From: Prevotellaceae bacterium UBA3646 | GTDB taxonomy: Bacteria > Bacteroidota > Bacteroidia > Bacteroidales > Bacteroidaceae | DNA: 10,919 nucleotides | Assembly: GCA_002373535.1 (NCBI GenBank) | Contig: DFKL01000123.1 | Coordinates: 961-11,879, forward strand | Reading direction: 5' to 3' | Part shown: positions 6,999-10,919 of the stretch, one piece after another | Layout of the letters: every line of letters begins with the position of its first letter | Numbering within the stretch: position 1 is the stretch's first letter | The notes under the pieces: model-generated | Databases searched by the model: none | The model's input: only the letters and a program-made list of their open reading frames with translations | Told to the model about the DNA's origin: nothing | Made by a program: the position numbers and the translations under genes

Positions 6999-9455
6999 AT
7001 GAGGAACATACCTGATATGACAGATAGCGACAAGGACAAGGGCAAGGGACGTAGGTCAGACTCGCAGGCTTTGCGATACATGCGCCTCGCGTCATATATG
7101 ACAGCCGTACTGGCGCTGGCCTCCTGCTACCAGACAAAGAACATACCCGATGACGAATATCTGTATGCCGGAATAAAAGAACTGGCATACGGACACAAAT
7201 GGGGGGAGAAGAAACACAAGAAAGACACTACAGGCGTAATCACTGCCGTAGCCAATGCCTATACTGCAGTACAGGGTGTGCTCACAGGCAACTCCGCTGC
7301 GCTGGAGAGTATCAACCGCCACGAACTGACAAAACAGGAGAAGGACAGCATAAAGGCCTTGGCCAGACAGGATGCCGAGGCATACGCTCTGGCAAAAAGG
7401 GAAGTAGAGGGTGTCCTGTCGTATGCCCCGAACGGTTCCCTGATGGGTTCAAGCAGATACAGACATCCGTTCACAGTGGGGTTGTGGATATGGAACCGCT
7501 ACGTGAACTCGGACAGCCGTTTCGGCCGCTGGATGATGAACAGCTTTGGCTCGAATCCTAAATATATCAGCTCCGTGGCTCCTGTCGTACGCACCCAGGT
7601 GGCACGAAACACACTGCGCAACTACGGCTATTTCAGGTCCGACGTCAAATTCCGCATAGACAGCATGCGCAATCCTCGCAAGCAGAAGGTTTCCTATCAG
7701 GTACTGCCCGGACAGCTGTTCCGTCTGGACAGTATAGAATATTGCGGCTTTACGGGAGCGGCCGACTCCATCGTCAGGACCAACATGGCCGGACGTCTCC
7801 TGCACAAGGGCGATCCGTTCTGCGTCCCTACCCTGTCCGACGAACGCGAGCGCATAACTTCGCTGCTGCGCAACAACGGCTATTACTACTACCACAGCGA
7901 CTATATCACATACAGGGCGGACACTATACAGAAACCGCTCAAAGTACAGCTTCGGGTCCTCCCGTCTACATCCATTCCTGATATTGCAGACAGACCTTAT
8001 CACATTGGCAAGACACACATCACCGTACTGAAATACAACGACACGGTAATGACGGACTCCTTTGCCCTGCGTAACCTGACAATGCGATGGAGCGGAGGCA
8101 AGGTAAGACGCCCGCCACTGAGGCTTGGTGCCCTGCGCCGCTACCTGTACCAGAAGAGAGGCGACCTGTATAGTCAGGAGACGCAGAAACAGATTCAGGA
8201 CCAGATTGCTGCAATGGGCATATTCTCCAGCCTGCAACTGGACTACAGACCCACGCAAGGCGATACGCTGGACCTGTACATCAACACAATGCTGGACAAG
8301 CCATACGACAGCGAGTTCGAAGGCAAGATAACGAACAAGACGAACGGGCTTCTGGGTCCGGGACTGGGCTACTCCATAAACAAGCGCAATGCGTTCCGCG
8401 GTGCCGAGACACTCACATGGGGTATCAACGGCTCATACGAATGGCAGACCGGTGCAAACAACAGAGGCAAGGGGACCGGGCTCAATGCGTGGGAACTGGG
8501 CAGCAACATAACTCTCTCGTACCCCAGATTCATGTTCTTCGGCATTGGCAAGAGACTGAACCGGAGGGTCTTGTCGACGACCCTGTTCAAGGCCGACGTC
8601 AAATGGCTGAATCGGGCTGGGTACTATAGCCAGATAAGCGTAGGCATGCGTGCAAAATGGACTTTCCAGAAATCGGCCAATGTACTGCACGAGTTTACAC
8701 CGATACATCTTGAATACAGCCAGCTTCTGAGGACGACGGACGACTTCCTGGCCATCATGGAGAACAACCCTGCCCTGTACACCAGCCTCAAAGACCAGTT
8801 CGTCCCCAGCATGGAGTACAAACTGACATGGACCTCGCCAGTGGTAAGACGCAACATAAACAACCTGTCCTTCTTTACCAAGCAGTCATACAAGTTCCAG
8901 AAGAATACGATCGAATATACACACAACCTGCGACTGGGACAACGCTCGCGCCTGGTGACACATGCATACCTGGGATTCGTCTGGGAATACAACGGGAAAC
9001 AGGCACCGTACCAGGAAATGTTCACCGCAGGCGGCGCCAACAGCATACGCGCATTCGGCGTACGCAGCATAGGACCTGGCAGCTACAATCCATCACAGTC
9101 ACAGTACTCGTACCTGAATCAGGTCGGCAACATGAAGTTCGAATGCAACCTGGAATACCGGTTCCCGATTATCAGTTCCCTATACGGAGCCGTTTTCGTA
9201 GATGCCGGCAACGTGTGGCTCCTGAAGGAAGATGCCGACCGTCCCGGCGGACAGTTCAAATGGAAGAACTTCGGTCGCGAGCTGGCACTCGGTACGGGTG
9301 CCGGACTACGCTATGACCTGGAGTTCCTGGTTATACGTTTTGACATAGGCGTAGGCATCCATGCACCTTACGATACCGGCAAGGACGGCTACTACAACAT
9401 GCCGTCGTTCGGCAAGTCTCTCGGATATCACTTCGCCATCGGCTACCCCTTCTGA
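6999..9455 (+). CDS. tamL: TamL: lipoprotein-type Omp85/BamA-TamA family outer membrane protein
   Basis: An 818-residue outer-membrane barrel protein, the partner of TamB. In Bacteroidetes the TamA counterpart is a lipid-anchored form called TamL, and this fits it. A signal sequence ends in the lipobox LASC (Cys43 from this start). A region with POTRA-like folds follows (about 210-437), for example the stretch around LLRNNGYYYYHSDY. The barrel runs from about 438 to the end. The L6-loop motif is present as S-I-R-A-F near residue 684, in place of the classical V/I-R-G-F/Y, and the last residue is Phe. ATG at 6999 is one base after the tamB stop. ATG at 7017 (GAGGAA 10 bases upstream) and ATG at 7080 (Cys would be residue 16, an ideal lipoprotein signal) are alternatives. 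It is the last gene of the operon. Confidence 0.92.
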   Translation: MRNIPDMTDSDKDKGKGRRSDSQALRYMRLASYMTAVLALASCYQTKNIPDDEYLYAGIKELAYGHKWGEKKHKKDTTGVITAVANAYTAVQGVLTGNSAALESINRHELTKQEKDSIKALARQDAEAYALAKREVEGVLSYAPNGSLMGSSRYRHPFTVGLWIWNRYVNSDSRFGRWMMNSFGSNPKYISSVAPVVRTQVARNTLRNYGYFRSDVKFRIDSMRNPRKQKVSYQVLPGQLFRLDSIEYCGFTGAADSIVRTNMAGRLLHKGDPFCVPTLSDERERITSLLRNNGYYYYHSDYITYRADTIQKPLKVQLRVLPSTSIPDIADRPYHIGKTHITVLKYNDTVMTDSFALRNLTMRWSGGKVRRPPLRLGALRRYLYQKRGDLYSQETQKQIQDQIAAMGIFSSLQLDYRPTQGDTLDLYINTMLDKPYDSEFEGKITNKTNGLLGPGLGYSINKRNAFRGAETLTWGINGSYEWQTGANNRGKGTGLNAWELGSNITLSYPRFMFFGIGKRLNRRVLSTTLFKADVKWLNRAGYYSQISVGMRAKWTFQKSANVLHEFTPIHLEYSQLLRTTDDFLAIMENNPALYTSLKDQFVPSMEYKLTWTSPVVRRNINNLSFFTKQSYKFQKNTIEYTHNLRLGQRSRLVTHAYLGFVWEYNGKQAPYQEMFTAGGANSIRAFGVRSIGPGSYNPSQSQYSYLNQVGNMKFECNLEYRFPIISSLYGAVFVDAGNVWLLKEDADRPGGQFKWKNFGRELALGTGAGLRYDLEFLVIRFDIGVGIHAPYDTGKDGYYNMPSFGKSLGYHFAIGYPF

Positions 9456-9467
9456 TTGCCGTGGTAC

Positions 9468-9491
9468 GGTGACATGATATCATGGAGCACC
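9468..9491. repeat. Nested palindrome after tamL
   Basis: A perfect 12-bp palindrome CATGATATCATG (9473-9484) is enclosed by outer arms GGTG (9468-9471) and CACC (9488-9491). It lies between the tamL stop and the terminator hairpin. In RNA it would form a second stem-loop just upstream of the terminator, perhaps stabilising the 3' end. A protein-binding role is equally possible. Confidence 0.35.
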
Positions 9492-9495
9492 AACA

Positions 9496-9529
9496 AAAAA
9501 AAGAAAGGAGCTGCCTCCCTTCTTTTTTT
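9496..9529. terminator. Bidirectional intrinsic terminator between convergent genes
   Basis: A 15-bp stem with one mismatch (9506/9519) pairs 9496-9510 with 9515-9529 around a 4-base loop CTGC. The GC-rich top (GGAG/CTCC) sits on an A-run on the left and a T-run on the right, so a U-tract follows the hairpin in both directions. It lies between tamL (+, ends 9455) and the minus-strand gene ending at 9558, and can end both transcripts. Confidence 0.85.
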
Positions 9530-9557
9530 ATTTGCATATCAAGTATCTCTGACGCAA

Positions 9558-10472
9558 TCAGAACATCTGGTCCGGATATTGGCCTGCGGCATGCAGTGCT
9601 GCCAGCTTCTCGACCGTTCCCGGACGATCCTCGGGGTATGTAACGCCAAACCATTTGGATGTCGTCGGCAGGACCTCACATGTAGCCTTGCCCTGCTTGA
9701 TGAGTGTGTCTACCATCAGCGGAATGAAGAACTCACTCTTCAGGTTGGTCTGGTTCTTGGGGTCGGACAGGAACTCCTTGAAGAACTCCTCGCTGTACTG
9801 GAAGTAGTCTGGCGTAAAGCCCCAGAAATTCATAGAACATGGTGTGTCGTCCGGAATGGATACCCACTGGCCATTATCGTCAAGATACTGGACGACGCCG
9901 TCATGACGCTCTATCTTCGTACGCTCTACGACATCAGTCAGCATGTGCGTCTTCTCGTCATTGGCACAGATGCCACGGCTCACGGTACCGCTGTCGCTGA
10001 GGGTATTGCTTACGCTGAAACCTACCATGGCATAACGTCCCTTGCTTCCCTCCGGCAGCTCGCTGAGGAACTTGCCCATCACCATGAATGCGTCGCGGTC
10101 GTAGAAGTCATCGCAGTTGAGCACGGCAAACGGCTCCTTGATGACATCCTTGCCCATCATTACGGCATGATTGGTGCCCCATGGCTTCTCCCTGCCCTCC
10201 GGAACCTTGAATCCCTCCGGAAGGGCATCCAGTGACTGGAAACACAATTCACAGGGAACATGGCCTTCGTACTTGGACAGGATCTGATCACGGAACTGCT
10301 GCTCGAAGTCGCGGCGGATTACCCAGACGATTTTGCCAAAACCTGCCTTGATGGCATCATAAATACTGTAATCCATAATACTCTGCCCCTGAGGACCGAG
10401 AGTGTCCAGCTGCTTAAGACCGCCATAACGGCTGCCCATACCTGCAGCAAGTAGGAAAAGTGTAGGTTTCAT
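9558..10472 (-). CDS. Nucleotidyltransferase family protein (sugar-1-phosphate nucleotidyltransferase-like)
   Basis: A protein of 304 residues with the fold and motifs of enzymes that join a nucleoside triphosphate and a phosphorylated sugar or similar alcohol, releasing pyrophosphate. The start LFLLAAGMGSRYGGLKQL (5-22) is the glycine-rich nucleotide-binding loop with Arg15 and Lys20. PWGTNHAV (97-104) corresponds to the base-binding segment. NCDDFY (119-124) supplies the metal-binding Asp. KWFGVTYPED near the C-terminus is a further conserved-looking patch. There is no hexapeptide-repeat acyltransferase domain, so it is not a GlmU-type fusion. No kinase, glycosyltransferase or sugar pathway gene lies beside it, so the substrate is open. 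It has its own promoter (10513-10543) and ends at the shared terminator, so it looks monocistronic. Confidence 0.9.
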   Translation of the reverse strand: MKPTLFLLAAGMGSRYGGLKQLDTLGPQGQSIMDYSIYDAIKAGFGKIVWVIRRDFEQQFRDQILSKYEGHVPCELCFQSLDALPEGFKVPEGREKPWGTNHAVMMGKDVIKEPFAVLNCDDFYDRDAFMVMGKFLSELPEGSKGRYAMVGFSVSNTLSDSGTVSRGICANDEKTHMLTDVVERTKIERHDGVVQYLDDNGQWVSIPDDTPCSMNFWGFTPDYFQYSEEFFKEFLSDPKNQTNLKSEFFIPLMVDTLIKQGKATCEVLPTTSKWFGVTYPEDRPGTVEKLAALHAAGQYPDQMF

Positions 10473-10512
10473 GTCTTTTAGTTTTTATTAGGTTACATTT
10501 ACTATTCGCAAC

Positions 10513-10543
10513 CAAAGTTACGAAAATATTTCATAAAATAACC
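10513..10543 (-). promoter_or_regulatory. Promoter of the nucleotidyltransferase gene
   Basis: On the minus strand, TAACTTTG (10520 down to 10513) matches the Bacteroidetes -7 element TAnnTTTG and is identical to the operon promoter's -7 at 150-157. The -33 position reads only GGTT (10543 down to 10540, 19-bp spacer), so that half is weak. The expected leader is about 34 bases to the ATG at 10472. The surrounding DNA is strongly AT-rich. Confidence 0.55.
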
Positions 10544-10628
10544 TATATCGCGGCAAAAATGTATTTTCATGCACAGAAGCACTGTGTCACAGGCTTTACG
10601 GATGTGTATCCGCGTCCGTACATGCCGC
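10521..10628. repeat. Inverted-repeat-rich intergenic stretch
   Basis: Several short dyads crowd this non-coding gap. CACAG (10572-10576) and a second CACAG (10588-10592) both flank and can pair with CTGTG (10582-10586), so two hairpins compete. CGGAT (10599-10603) pairs with ATCCG (10608-10612) around GTGT. TACGGA (10597-10602) can instead pair with TCCGTA (10615-10620). On the minus strand the CACAG hairpin is followed, about 12 bases later, by a T-run, so it may be a weak terminator for the small upstream gene. Confidence 0.35.
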
Positions 10629-10775
10629 CTATAAGAAAATTACAATTGCCAAAAATATAAGACACAATACGGCCAAGACTGCCACCCATATTAAGTCGTG
10701 CAACATGTTCTTGCGCCTGACCATACGTTCGCGCTCCACATAGTCGAATTCTTGAGAAGGGTTTTTGTTTTCCAT
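10629..10775 (-). CDS. Small single-pass membrane protein, 48 residues, unknown function
   Basis: A complete short frame from ATG (10775) to TAG (10629). The N-terminal half is polar and charged (MENKNPSQEFDYVERERM), followed by the basic cluster VRRKN and a hydrophobic helix of about 21 residues (28-48, LIWVAVLAVL onward) that runs to the last residue. This is the look of a C-terminally anchored inner-membrane miniprotein with its N-terminus in the cytoplasm by the positive-inside rule. A good ribosome binding site, GAGGAA, ends 5 bases before the ATG, which strengthens the call. I recognise no family. The gene is read away from the right edge, possibly downstream of the frame ending at 10818, and about 156 bp before the nucleotidyltransferase start. 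Confidence 0.75.
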   Translation of the reverse strand: MENKNPSQEFDYVERERMVRRKNMLHDLIWVAVLAVLCLIFLAIVIFL

Positions 10776-10817
10776 TTGCTTTCCTCTATTTACAGCCCTT
10801 ATACGAAGGCGTATTTT

Positions 10818-10919
10818 CTATCTGCAACAACACTTGTTCTCAGCACTACACGGAACTAAAACACACCTTGTGGACTTCGGCGACTCCGACACCAAAAGAT
10901 GCCCGTTTACGTCAAAAAC
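10818..10919 (-). CDS. Possible 3' end of a gene entering from the right edge
   Basis: One minus-strand frame is open from the window edge to a TAG at 10818, covering 33 codons. The encoded tail is unusual, with five Cys in the last 14 residues (ending NKCCCR), and is not recognisable. The other two minus frames close within a few codons. The stop lies 42 bases before the small membrane protein's ATG, so the two could share a transcript. With so few codons this could equally be chance, in which case 10776-10919 is a non-coding leader in which I see no convincing promoter. Confidence 0.25.
   Translation of the reverse strand, partial: VFDVNGHLLVSESPKSTRCVLVPCSAENKCCCR

Noticed and set aside
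9456..10235. A 259-codon plus-strand frame after tamL
   Set aside because: It runs opposite the nucleotidyltransferase and through the terminator hairpin, and no domain is recognisable.
1..10919. CRISPR array, transposon, phage genes or integration site
   Set aside because: I saw no spaced direct repeats of suitable size, no transposase or integrase motif, and no target-site duplication. The partial tRNA at the edge is not flanked by a visible duplicate of its end within the window.

Overview
The window looks like a chromosomal segment of a Bacteroidales bacterium (Bacteroides/Prevotella/Muribaculaceae type; I cannot place the genus). The evidence is threefold. The clear promoters have the Bacteroidetes -33/-7 form (TTG, about 20 bp, TAnnTTTG). 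The proteins have a Bacteroidetes character, notably a lipoprotein-type TamA relative (TamL) encoded directly after TamB. Intergenic DNA is AT-rich next to more GC-rich genes.

Left edge (1-196): the 5' end of an initiator tRNA gene runs leftward out of the window. It has its own leftward promoter, and a rightward promoter starts the main operon. The two are separated by a dense regulatory stretch containing a 22-bp dyad and four TGCA-headed units spaced exactly 11 bp apart.

Main operon (197-9455, all +): a TetR-type regulator; FabG (3-oxoacyl-ACP reductase); an RluA-type pseudouridine synthase with a GTG start; TamB (about 1540 residues, inner-membrane anchored, DUF490 C-terminus); and TamL (Omp85 barrel with a lipobox). 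After an 87-bp gap behind the regulator, the genes are nearly contiguous (gaps of 17, 4 and 1 bp). This suggests that envelope lipid synthesis, one RNA-modifying enzyme and the outer-membrane assembly module are co-expressed. A strong A/T-flanked hairpin at 9496-9529 ends the operon and also serves the convergent gene.

Right part (9558-10919, all -): a single sugar-nucleotidyltransferase-like gene with its own promoter; a structured non-coding gap; a 48-codon gene for a small C-terminally membrane-anchored protein; and an open frame entering from the right edge that may be the end of another gene.

I see no CRISPR array, insertion sequence, phage or obvious transferred island. The core genes belong to known families. 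The less described items are the operon linkage, the phased repeats and dyads in front of it, and the small membrane protein.
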